NCBI GenBank assembly: GCA_937958995.1
Contig: CALGAP010000005.1
Coordinates: forward strand, 288,365 to 352,364
Source of the DNA: an uncultured Chitinophagaceae bacterium
GTDB taxonomy: Bacteria; Bacteroidota; Bacteroidia; Chitinophagales; Chitinophagaceae
Length of the DNA: 64,000 bases
Direction of reading: 5' to 3'
Made by a program: the position numbers and the translations under genes. This document shows positions 27,401 through 35,378 of the stretch, one piece after another. Positions within the stretch are counted from its first letter, which is position 1. Each line of letters begins with the position of its first letter. The notes below the pieces were generated by a model, which did not search any database, was not told where the DNA came from, and saw only the letters and a program-made list of their open reading frames with translations.

Positions 27401-28089
27401 CATTCATTGCTGATTCGAGCCAGCACCGCGTGCAATACCGCATTCGCGTGGCTACCGATCCGGCAAATCTGTATGGCGGCTGCTCGTTCTACAATGGTGT
27501 GAACATTATCGTAATGGTGAACAATTGTGAATGGATACTGAACGCAAATCTTATATCCTTTGATGCGGTGCTGAAAAACAGGCATGCCGTGCTTACCTGG
27601 AAAACAAACGGCGAAGAATCCTATACCAGGTACGATGTGCAACGCAGCAGCGACGGTATTAATTTCTTCACCATTGCAACAGTGGAGGCATTGGACCAGC
27701 CGACCAGCACCTATACATTCACCGACCCGGATGAACTGCACTCTTATGCCTATTATCGAATTGTGATTTCTGAGCCCGGCGGACAAAAGATCAGCCCGGT
27801 AAGATTGCTGAGTGTAACCGATGTGCCATACGAAATTCTGTCTGCTGTTAACCCGTTCCATAACAAACTCAGTCTTGATGTAAGCATGCCCCAGGCCACA
27901 CAGGCCACCATTATTCTCAGTGACCAGCATGGCCGCAGGGTGAAGTATATGCGCCATTCAATGACGAGAGGTTTGAACAAAGTTGTGATGGACAATCTTG
28001 GCTCACTACCTGCCGGCACCTACATATTGCAGGTAGTTACGGAGTTTGGGATGAAATCGAAGCGCGTGATAAAACTGGCCAACCGTTAG
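24454..28089 (+). CDS. T9SS-secreted protein with three repeated N-terminal modules
   Basis: The product is 1211 residues from the ATG at 24454 (MNSFKRLSSK). After a signal peptide ending near SAQ come three modules of about 145-160 residues. Each contains DDDVWF/YxF near the middle, EVFS, two spaced Cys and TPGNTY(Y/F)(I/V)RV(Y/F)S. A DUF11-like region follows (GKSFINITKGNG ... RPTTVLDSCSFTDNIPAGVD), then a carbohydrate-binding-like region (FTYTVTNNMSNNAAGY, ending near DIRLATC), an immunoglobulin-like stretch and a type A sorting domain (NPFHNKLSLDVSM ... GTYILQVV). The modules match those in the divergent neighbour. Function is unknown; a large adhesive or glycan-binding surface protein is inferred. 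Confidence 0.82.
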   Translation: MNSFKRLSSKLLLLSATLLTAAFYHTASAQPDECSGVVTNLSVYLGTCGGATSGTTIGATQSMPSCNGSSTADDDVWFRFVAPAGGPVTVTVNGGGGAGNLNNPAFEVFSGTCGSLTSILCRNTSSGNSETGAIPFLTPGNTYYIRVYSAGNGTGAGAFDICLTRGDPPANDEPTGATSLTPSATCGTGQVGGNLVGATNSGIVGSCTGTPDNDVWYRFVAQSSSHMISLNGLGSSIVTTGAGAGGSAQMEVFISSDNTPTGTLTSLTCAQATGTNTMTATYGAFVPGNTYFVRVFSTTTVALTSNANFNICVTNPPANDNCSGAISLTPATNCTTGSGGSAHDGTLINAGNSGIASACGAAADDDVWYSFTAQYVSHIITLSNLQANIAASGSGLGGTPVIEVFSSSDGTCSGTFASMYCGGAATGNNWVAYVNSLTVGNTYFVRVYSSNNVRLVTAANFRICITNPPTTNPFTASPPTVFFGKSFINITKGNGGGTVETGDILEVRAAITLRPTTVLDSCSFTDNIPAGVDYVPGSLAILTNEGKVYKSFTDAPNDDEGYISGGVIRINLGFNQSDNPATPFRRGRLKSGNIPTVGGSHVILVSYRVQVTAPLNTIINLGGGTFTYSLLTDITNVQTHNFNNNNVKVYTNTGLCPNATGVNVLDAGLAGDFSGTFGQGNTINRVPSPNVGSGYEYVTQTGSRPGDFTYTVTNNMSNNAAGYSTSNNWPKPESPAVHRIFGVWDVIGDHTNAADPLAGNQAADTTNGGQGGYMLLVNAAYTLDTVFVYPISGLCPNTYYEISFWVRNVCSRCGMDSLGRGASGVTVPDGYIPTAPGDSSGVYPNLSFSINGVNHYTTGNMTYTGQWVQKGFVFKTEPGQTDIVFAIANNAPGGGGNDWALDDIRLATCTPNLNLVPVGNSNICINQQLDISADVVSYFDNYTYYQWQVSHDNGATFNDTLSMGVGTPVYESGNYVYNAAFPSFIADSSQHRVQYRIRVATDPANLYGGCSFYNGVNIIVMVNNCEWILNANLISFDAVLKNRHAVLTWKTNGEESYTRYDVQRSSDGINFFTIATVEALDQPTSTYTFTDPDELHSYAYYRIVISEPGGQKISPVRLLSVTDVPYEILSAVNPFHNKLSLDVSMPQATQATIILSDQHGRRVKYMRHSMTRGLNKVVMDNLGSLPAGTYILQVVTEFGMKSKRVIKLANR

Positions 28090-28264
28090 TGTGGCCCTGG
28101 CGCAGCTGTCGCCGGATGGCCAAATTCAAGACTTTACGCCCAGAAATGGAAATGTACAGGTCTCTTTTCAGGTAAAAATCCGAAATCCCGTATCAGCAGT
28201 GTTACCATTGAAATAAAACATTTTTTCAGGTTGTGACGATTGAATATTTTGGGGGCTGAAGTAT

Positions 28265-30706
28265 ATGAGAAAATTGACCTTACTGCTCATAGTGGTGTTT
28301 GGGTATTGCATTTCCCATGCCCAGGAGCAACCGAAGCGTATCCTCAGGGTTCTTGTGACGGATGAAAAGAAGAGTCCACTTCCTTCTTCTACCGTATCGC
28401 TTTTCAATAAAGATTCTGTTGTTGTAAAACAGGGAGCCGCCGACAATCTCGGCATTATCGAGTTCACCGAACTCGATCCCGGTTCCTATCGCGTGCAGGC
28501 CAGCCAGGCAGGTTATGAAACAGGCTGGAGTGGATGGGTTGATCTCGATAAAAATTTTTCCCAAAACATCACCATCACCCTTCTTCCAAAAAGCAGTATG
28601 CTTACGGGCATCACCGTGGTGGGTAAGAAACCGCCGGTACAATTTCTCCCCGACAGAACGGTCATCAATCCCGAAGCTTCCATTACCAATGCAGGCGCCA
28701 GCCTGATGGACGTGCTCGAGAAATCGCCGGGAATAACAGTGGGCAGGGATGGTGGCCTGATCATGAAAGGTAAACCAGCGGTGACCGTGCTCATTGATGG
28801 CAAACCTACTCAACTGAGCGGCGCCGACCTGCAGGCATATCTTTCCGGTATTGCCGCCTCGCAGGTGGAGGCGATTGAACTGATCGAAAACCCTGGCGCG
28901 AAATACGACGCTGCGGGCAATGCAGGCATCATCAACATCAAAATGAAATCGAACAGGCAGAAAGGTTTCAACGGCAACATGAACCAGGGCGTTGGTCAGG
29001 GCATGTATCCCAAGACCAATAATTCTCTCAACCTGAATTACCGCAACGGCAAGTTCAATTACTTCCTCAACTATGGTATGCGACTGAGCAAGGAGAGAAT
29101 GTACCTGCATACATTACGAAAATATTTTGACCAAAACCACCAGGACTCTGCCCTGCTGGAACAGCCCAATGTGAACCGAAGCAGGCAGCATGCGCAAAAT
29201 CTCAAAGTGGGTATCGATTTTTTTGCGAGCAGCAAGACTACCCTGGGCGTATTTTACACCGGGGGTTATTTTTCAAGAAAAGCCAATACCATCGCTTCTG
29301 TTGACTGGCTGGACCCCGCATTTAACATTGATTCCACCATTCATACCTGGGGACAAAATAATTCGCTCTTCAGGCGAAACGGTATTAACTTAAACGGCCG
29401 TCATAAAATTGACGAGCACAGCGAAATCAGCGCCGACCTGGACTATGTTTGGTTCCGCAACAGGGCCGATCAGAATTTCCAGACACAACTGGACGAAGTG
29501 GGAAGCGAAATGCAGGCTACCAAAGGCGATATACCCTCGAAACTGGAGATTGTAACTGTAAAAGCCGATTATACCCGCCGCTTCAAATATTTTGTACTGG
29601 AGGCCGGTGCCAAAGCCGCCATCAACAAAACCGATAACCTGGCCGATTATTACTATCTGCAAAATGGAAACTGGATTCCCGATCTCAGCCGCAGCAACCA
29701 TTTCTTATACGATGAACGCATCAGCGCGGCCTATGCCAGCGTTGACATGGAGAAAGGCAAATGGCATTGGCAAACGGGCTTGCGTTATGAAATGACCTCG
29801 TACGAAGCAAACCAGCTCGGAAACAGCGTGGTGAAAGATTCTCTTTTCAAAAGAAATTATGGCAGCCTCTTCCCCACTGCTTTTGTTTCTTACCAGGCCG
29901 ATAGCAACAATGTATTCTCGTTCCGCCTCGGCAGGAGAATTGACCGTCCGCCCTTTCAATGGCTGAACCCCTTCATCGTCACGATGAACAAATACACCTA
30001 CGAAGCGGGCAATCCATTTATTCAGCCACAGTTTACCTGGAACTTCCAGTTGATGCACAGCTACAAGCAAATGCTGACCACTGAAGTATCGTTCAGCACA
30101 CTCAGTGACTATTTCTCGCAGATATTTATCATCGACAAGAGCAGCAGCAATGTCAATAACAATATCATCATTTACACGCGCGGCAATGTGGGTTCGTTCA
30201 AAAACTTCGGCATTTCCGAGACGTTCCAGCAAGCCATCACCAACTGGTGGAACCTTACGGCCGTAGCGGTGTACAATCACAAAGTGATCAAAGGTGTGGT
30301 ATGGGCGCCGCTGGAAGCACATATCTCGCAGCTAAACGTAAGCCTGAACAACCAGTTTAGTTTGAAAAAAGGCTGGGCTTTCGAGATCAGCGGCTTTTAC
30401 CAGACCAAGAGCCAGATCGATCTGCAGGAATGGCTGAAGCCGATGGGTGAATTGAATCTCGGCGTATCAAAACAAATCATGAAAGGCAAAGGCACGCTCC
30501 GGCTCAACGTGCGCGATATCACGTACTACCAGAATTATTCAGGCTACTCCACGTTCGAAAACTCCTACGAGCCCTTTGAAGTGAAATGGGATTCGCGCGT
30601 GGTGCGACTGAGTTTCAACTGGCGCTTTGGCAAGGCCATGAAGCCGATTATTCGTTCGCAGGGTGGCGCTGCCGAGGAAATTGACAGGGCCGGAACGGGG
30701 AACTAG
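28265..30706 (+). CDS. TonB-dependent-type outer-membrane receptor (OMP_b-brl_3)
   Basis: The product has 813 residues. It has a signal peptide (1-19), an N-terminal carboxypeptidase-regulatory-like (CNA-B/CarbopepD_reg) domain of about 90 residues (VLVTDEKKSPLPSSTV), a plug domain with SLMDVLEKSPGITVGRDGGL, IMKGKPAVTVLIDGKPTQLS and IENPGAKYDAAGNAGIINIK, and a long beta-barrel with the OMP_b-brl_3 character. This family differs from SusC: there is no TonB-box helical lead-in of the SusC kind and no susD partner here. The likely substrate is a sugar or glycan fragment linked to the downstream GH127 genes. That link is inferred only from position, with a gap of about 100 bases. Confidence 0.87.
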   Translation: MRKLTLLLIVVFGYCISHAQEQPKRILRVLVTDEKKSPLPSSTVSLFNKDSVVVKQGAADNLGIIEFTELDPGSYRVQASQAGYETGWSGWVDLDKNFSQNITITLLPKSSMLTGITVVGKKPPVQFLPDRTVINPEASITNAGASLMDVLEKSPGITVGRDGGLIMKGKPAVTVLIDGKPTQLSGADLQAYLSGIAASQVEAIELIENPGAKYDAAGNAGIINIKMKSNRQKGFNGNMNQGVGQGMYPKTNNSLNLNYRNGKFNYFLNYGMRLSKERMYLHTLRKYFDQNHQDSALLEQPNVNRSRQHAQNLKVGIDFFASSKTTLGVFYTGGYFSRKANTIASVDWLDPAFNIDSTIHTWGQNNSLFRRNGINLNGRHKIDEHSEISADLDYVWFRNRADQNFQTQLDEVGSEMQATKGDIPSKLEIVTVKADYTRRFKYFVLEAGAKAAINKTDNLADYYYLQNGNWIPDLSRSNHFLYDERISAAYASVDMEKGKWHWQTGLRYEMTSYEANQLGNSVVKDSLFKRNYGSLFPTAFVSYQADSNNVFSFRLGRRIDRPPFQWLNPFIVTMNKYTYEAGNPFIQPQFTWNFQLMHSYKQMLTTEVSFSTLSDYFSQIFIIDKSSSNVNNNIIIYTRGNVGSFKNFGISETFQQAITNWWNLTAVAVYNHKVIKGVVWAPLEAHISQLNVSLNNQFSLKKGWAFEISGFYQTKSQIDLQEWLKPMGELNLGVSKQIMKGKGTLRLNVRDITYYQNYSGYSTFENSYEPFEVKWDSRVVRLSFNWRFGKAMKPIIRSQGGAAEEIDRAGTGN

Positions 30707-30810
30707 TATCTTGCTAATTTTAAACAATGATTAGTTAAGATCGGCAGTTGCCACAAGCGCAATCATTCATAGTTTTACAACTGGCATTTGTTTACCTAAG
30801 GCCAGAAATT

Positions 30811-33171
30811 ATGAATTGCATATCGGATAGACATATTTGGCGTTGCAGCTTTCTGATAATTATTTTCTTTCAATTATTTACTTGCGCGCATGCACAACGC
30901 AACGAGGTGCGCGACAGTCTGCCAACATACCCAGCCGATCAACCACAACTCTACAACGCTTACCTCGTGAGCGTGGCCGATGTACATGTGGAAACACAGC
31001 AAGGCATACTGCCGCGATTACCGAGATATGTAGATGGCGCCTATAAGGATGGAGTGAAAGGTCCGAGGGTACGTGTGCTCTGGCCTTCTCCCACCGATAA
31101 CAGCGAAGTGCAAAATGTGGGTACCTATACCATTACCGGCCGCGTGGCGGGTACTAATCTGCAGCCAAAAGCAATTGTGACGGTAAAACCGGCTACACAA
31201 ACTAAAGCGCCTTCGCTGAAACTTGATATGTTCAGCCTGGGAAAAGTAACGCTGAAACCCGATGCACACAGCCGCGAGACGCAGTTCATGCTCAACCGCG
31301 ATAAGTTTATCAATACGCTCGCGAAAACAGACCCCAACTCATTTCTCTATATGTTTCGTCATGCCTTCGGCCAGTCTCAACCTGAAGGTGCCAAACCGCT
31401 GGGTGTGTGGGATAGCCGCGATACCAAGTTGAGAGGTCATGCTACGGGGCATTACCTTACCGCCATAGCGCAGGCCTATGCCAGCACGGGATATGATATA
31501 AATCTGCGGGCAAATTTTGCGCGTAAGATGGAGTATATGGTGGATGTGTTGTATGAACTATCCCAGCTCTCCGGCAAACCGAAAGATCCCGGCGGTCCGC
31601 ATGTTTCCGATCCCACCAAAGTGCCGCCAGGACCGGGAAAGACGAGTTACGATTCCGACCTGAGTGACTCTGCTATTCGCAACGATTACTGGAACTGGGG
31701 AAAAGGATTCATCAGCGCCTACCCGCCCGATCAGTTTATAATGCTGGAGCATGGCGCGAAGTATGGTACACAAAAAAATCACATTTGGGCGCCCTATTAT
31801 ACACTGCACAAAATTCTCACCGGCCTGATCGACGTCTATGAAGTAAGTGGTAACAAGAAAGCACTCACCATAGCATCAGGCATGGCCGACTGGGTATATG
31901 CGCGATTGAGCAAACTGCCCACTGATACGCTTATTAAAATGTGGAACACCTATATCGCCGGAGAGTTTGGCGGTATGAATGAAGCAATGGCGCATTTGTA
32001 TCGCATCACGAAAAACCCCAACCACCTCAGGACCGCAAAGCTGTTTGATAATATTCGTGTGTTCTTCGGCGATACAACGCACACTCATGGGCTGGCAAAG
32101 AATGTAGATCTTTTCCGCGGTCTGCACGCCAACCAGCATATTCCGCAGATTGTGGGCAGTATAGAAACTTATCGCGCTACCAATAATCCCGAATACTATC
32201 AAATTGCCGATAATTTCTGGTTCACTGTTGTGCATGATTATATGTACAGCATCGGCGGCGTGGCCGGTGCGCGCAACCCGAATAATGCGGAATGTTTTAC
32301 GGCACAACCCGGCACATTGTATGAAAATGGTTTTGCCGCAGGCGGACAAAACGAAACCTGCGCCACGTACAATATGCTGAAATTAACCACCGGTCTTTTC
32401 CTCTTTGAGCCGAGGGCAGATTTGATGGATTATTATGAGCGCGGACTATACAATCATATTCTTGCATCAGTGGCAGAGAACACGCCGGCCAATACGTATC
32501 ACGTGCCCTTGCGACCCGGTTCTCAAAAACAATTCGGCAACCCGAATATGACTGGCTTTACCTGTTGCAATGGCACCGCTTTAGAAAGTAACACCAAACT
32601 GCACAGCAATATTTATTTCAAAAGCAGTAACAACAAAGCGCTCTATGTAAATCTCTTCGTGCCTTCTACCGTTGAATGGAGTGAACGCAAAATTTCGCTC
32701 GATCAGTCCACCGCCTTTCCATACAAAGATGAAACACGTCTTACCATCAAAGGCAGTGGCAAATTCGATCTGCATCTGCGGGTGCCGGGCTGGGCCACCA
32801 GCGGATTTTTTGTAAAGATCAATGGACAAGAGCAAAAACTGGAGGCAACTCCCGGCACTTATGTTAAGCTGAGCCGCAAATGGAAGAACGGTGATGTGGT
32901 AGAAGTGAAAATGCCTTTCAGTTTCCGCCTCGACCCGGTGATGGACCAGCCCAATATCGCAAGCCTGTTTTATGGACCGGTGTTGCTGGCAGCACAGGAA
33001 AAAGAAGCACGAAATGACTGGCGACAAATTACATTAGATAAAAATGATATCAGCAGATCCATCAAAGGCGACCCGGATAAACTGGAGTTCACCATCGATG
33101 ATATCATGTTCAAACCATTTTATGCCACATACGGAAGACACTCCGTTTACCTGGATGTGCAATTGAAATAA
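30811..33171 (+). CDS. GH127-type (DUF1680) beta-L-arabinofuranosidase family enzyme
   Basis: The product has 786 residues from the ATG at 30811, with a signal peptide (IFFQLFTCAHAQ). It belongs to the DUF1680 clan (GH127/GH146 and relatives), which removes beta-L-arabinofuranosyl residues from glycans with a zinc-bound cysteine nucleophile. Key residues are visible: Glu515-x-Cys517 in GQNETCATYNML (zinc ligands) and the adjacent pair Cys585-Cys586 in FTCCNGTALESN (zinc and nucleophile). The N-terminal third (about residues 30-180) has an extra beta-rich region ending in a Big-like linker, unlike the compact second copy at 35379. The plug-carrying receptor lies just upstream. Confidence 0.85.
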   Translation: MNCISDRHIWRCSFLIIIFFQLFTCAHAQRNEVRDSLPTYPADQPQLYNAYLVSVADVHVETQQGILPRLPRYVDGAYKDGVKGPRVRVLWPSPTDNSEVQNVGTYTITGRVAGTNLQPKAIVTVKPATQTKAPSLKLDMFSLGKVTLKPDAHSRETQFMLNRDKFINTLAKTDPNSFLYMFRHAFGQSQPEGAKPLGVWDSRDTKLRGHATGHYLTAIAQAYASTGYDINLRANFARKMEYMVDVLYELSQLSGKPKDPGGPHVSDPTKVPPGPGKTSYDSDLSDSAIRNDYWNWGKGFISAYPPDQFIMLEHGAKYGTQKNHIWAPYYTLHKILTGLIDVYEVSGNKKALTIASGMADWVYARLSKLPTDTLIKMWNTYIAGEFGGMNEAMAHLYRITKNPNHLRTAKLFDNIRVFFGDTTHTHGLAKNVDLFRGLHANQHIPQIVGSIETYRATNNPEYYQIADNFWFTVVHDYMYSIGGVAGARNPNNAECFTAQPGTLYENGFAAGGQNETCATYNMLKLTTGLFLFEPRADLMDYYERGLYNHILASVAENTPANTYHVPLRPGSQKQFGNPNMTGFTCCNGTALESNTKLHSNIYFKSSNNKALYVNLFVPSTVEWSERKISLDQSTAFPYKDETRLTIKGSGKFDLHLRVPGWATSGFFVKINGQEQKLEATPGTYVKLSRKWKNGDVVEVKMPFSFRLDPVMDQPNIASLFYGPVLLAAQEKEARNDWRQITLDKNDISRSIKGDPDKLEFTIDDIMFKPFYATYGRHSVYLDVQLK

Positions 33172-33219
33172 GTAGGATTTTCAAGATAACACGTACGCAA
33201 GCGTTCCTTGTTAAATCGC

Positions 33220-33227
33220 TATATTTG
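33220..33227 (+). promoter_or_regulatory. -7 promoter element for the quinoprotein gene
   Basis: TATATTTG is an exact match to TAnnTTTG, 17 bases upstream of the ATG at 33245. No good TTG is found at the usual spacing. It indicates that this gene may be expressed separately from the upstream GH127 gene. Confidence 0.4.
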
Positions 33228-33244
33228 GCATTTGCGATACAACT

Positions 33245-35326
33245 ATGAAACGTCTGCCTGTTTGCCTCTTACTGGTGCTGTTGGCCGCTTGTTCTTCTCA
33301 TATAGAAACTGATAATTCATTATGGCCCACTTTTGGCCATGATGCCAGCAATAATAAATTTTCTGCTCTCACTCAAATTGATAGTTCCAACGTTTCCCAA
33401 CTGCGGGAAGTATGGCGTTTTGAAGATACTACCGAAGGCGGCGGCGTATATTTCAACCCCGTAATGGTCAACAACCGTGTGATCGGACTGATGCCATCAA
33501 ACCGGCTCGTTGCGTTGGATGCCGCTACGGGTAAACTGCTCTGGGAGTTTGTACCTGATACTTCCTATATCTCCAACTGGTCGAAGGGCATGACCTATCA
33601 TCGCGGCAACCCTGATCGCATATTCCTGGTTTCGGGCGGCACGCTGTATGCTATCAATGCCGGGACGGGAAAGGTAATGCCTGATTTTGGCGATAATGGC
33701 CGCGTTGATTTTTATACAGGGCTGGAAGTGCCCGACTCCATGCGCGCGCGTGTGCCTGTATCGAGCAATGCGCCGGGTGTGGTGTATGAAGATAAGCTGA
33801 TCATCGGCTGTAAAGTACCTGATGAACTGCCGTCCACATCGGGAGATATCCGCGCATTCAATATCAACACGGGCAAACTGGAATGGATTTTTCACGTAAT
33901 ACCAAAACCCGGTGAATTCGGCGCGGACACCTGGGGCCCGAATGCGCGCCAACGCAATGGCGGCGCCAACTGCTGGGGCGGCATGGCCCTCGATGAAAAG
34001 CGAGGCATTGTGTATGTTCCCACCGCCTCTCCTTCTTTCGATTTTTATGGCGCTGATCGTCCGGGACAAAACCTGTTTGCGAATTGTTTGCTTGCGCTCG
34101 ATGCCAAAACCGGCAAACGCATATGGCATTTTCAAACCACACACCACGATCTCTGGGATCGCGATAATGGTTCTCCGCCAAACCTGGTTACGGTAAAACG
34201 TGATGGAAGAGAAATTGATGCAGTAGCATTAGTTACTAAGATGGGTTACCTTTTTGTTTTCAACCGCGAGACAGGCGAACCCATATTTGAAATAAATGAG
34301 GTGCCGGTTGATACCGTAAGCAGCATGCCCGGTGAAAAGCCCTGGCCTACCCAGCCGATACCAGTCAACCCGCCTTTTGCAAGACAAGGATACAAGGAAG
34401 AATATTATGGCCGCTCCGCGGAATGGATCAGGCAGGAAGTAGAGAAAAACAAATACAAAACCGGCGTATATCAACCGCCATCTATGGAAGGCATCATCAT
34501 GCTGCCCACGGCGCATGGCGGCAGCAACTGGGGCGGCGCTGCCGTAAACCCGAATCTGAACCTGCTTTTCGTGAACAGCACCGACATACCGATGATCTTA
34601 AAGCTGACCGATCTGAAAAAGATACGCGCAGCCAATCAGCTTAACCCGGAAATTTTATTCCGCACATATTGCTCGAATTGTCATGGTGCCGATAAAAAAG
34701 GAACAGGCCTGGGTCCTGATTTGACCGGCCGCGTAAAAAATTACCGCAACGATCAAATCGCCAGCATTGTGCAGAAAGGAGCGCCGCCCATGCCCTCGTT
34801 CAATTTTTTGTCGCAGGAGCAGATTGCGGCGATAGTAGCATATATCAAAGACGCGCAAGTGCAGCAGTCTTTTGAAACGCCCGAAATTCCGCAAAACGAC
34901 GAGCCCTATGGATTCAACGGCTACAGCTTTTACCTCGATCCCGAAGGCGACCCCGCTATTGCGCCGCCCTTTGGCACTTTAACCGCCATTGATCTGAATA
35001 CTGGTAACATCGTGTGGCAAGTGCCGCTGGGTGAAGATCCAAAATTCAAAAAGATGGGGATTAATAACTCTGGCATGTTTAACCGAGGCGGTTGTATTGC
35101 CACGGCGAGCGGACTAATTTTCATCGGCGCCACGGGCGATAATATGTTCCGCGCCTTTGATCAGCGCACGGGAAAGATTTTGTGGGAATATCAACTGCCG
35201 GGCATGGCCAGTTCCATTCCTTCTACCTATGCTGTGGGTGGCAAGCAATACGTGGTAGTATCAGTGAATGGTGAGCAACGAAATAATTTTAAAGGCGGGT
35301 ATATAGCGTTTGCGCTGCCTGATTAG
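33245..35326 (+). CDS. PQQ-dependent quinoprotein dehydrogenase with cytochrome c domain (lipoprotein)
   Basis: The product has 693 residues with type II signal peptide lipobox LLLVLLAAC (Cys about residue 16), so it is anchored in the periplasm or outer membrane. It has an eight-bladed quinoprotein propeller typical of glucose/alcohol dehydrogenases (for example DSSNVSQLREVWRFEDT, VALDAATGKLLWEFVPD, WGPNARQRNGGANCWGG, TTHHDLWDRDNGSPPNL, MLPTAHGGSNWGG). A cytochrome c domain is inserted near residues 460-560, with haem motif CSNCH and Met ligand likely in APPMPSFN, before the last propeller blades. Substrate oxidation would feed electrons through the haem to the respiratory chain. Its position between two GH127 genes suggests an arabinose-like or oligosaccharide aldehyde substrate, by inference only. 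Confidence 0.87.
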   Translation: MKRLPVCLLLVLLAACSSHIETDNSLWPTFGHDASNNKFSALTQIDSSNVSQLREVWRFEDTTEGGGVYFNPVMVNNRVIGLMPSNRLVALDAATGKLLWEFVPDTSYISNWSKGMTYHRGNPDRIFLVSGGTLYAINAGTGKVMPDFGDNGRVDFYTGLEVPDSMRARVPVSSNAPGVVYEDKLIIGCKVPDELPSTSGDIRAFNINTGKLEWIFHVIPKPGEFGADTWGPNARQRNGGANCWGGMALDEKRGIVYVPTASPSFDFYGADRPGQNLFANCLLALDAKTGKRIWHFQTTHHDLWDRDNGSPPNLVTVKRDGREIDAVALVTKMGYLFVFNRETGEPIFEINEVPVDTVSSMPGEKPWPTQPIPVNPPFARQGYKEEYYGRSAEWIRQEVEKNKYKTGVYQPPSMEGIIMLPTAHGGSNWGGAAVNPNLNLLFVNSTDIPMILKLTDLKKIRAANQLNPEILFRTYCSNCHGADKKGTGLGPDLTGRVKNYRNDQIASIVQKGAPPMPSFNFLSQEQIAAIVAYIKDAQVQQSFETPEIPQNDEPYGFNGYSFYLDPEGDPAIAPPFGTLTAIDLNTGNIVWQVPLGEDPKFKKMGINNSGMFNRGGCIATASGLIFIGATGDNMFRAFDQRTGKILWEYQLPGMASSIPSTYAVGGKQYVVVSVNGEQRNNFKGGYIAFALPD

Positions 35327-35378
35327 CATGATGAACCCGGTTTATCCGGGTTAAGATTAAACGAGTTATATTTATCTC

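Noticed and set aside
24633..28019. Several frames antisense to the secreted protein at 24454
   Set aside because: Repeats with strong codon periodicity in the real gene create open frames on the other strand; they mirror the repeat structure and have no family match.
30811..33171. A SusC/SusD polysaccharide utilisation locus around the GH127 genes
   Set aside because: The receptor is of the OMP_b-brl_3 type, and no SusD-like lipoprotein or SusR/hybrid kinase is next to it.
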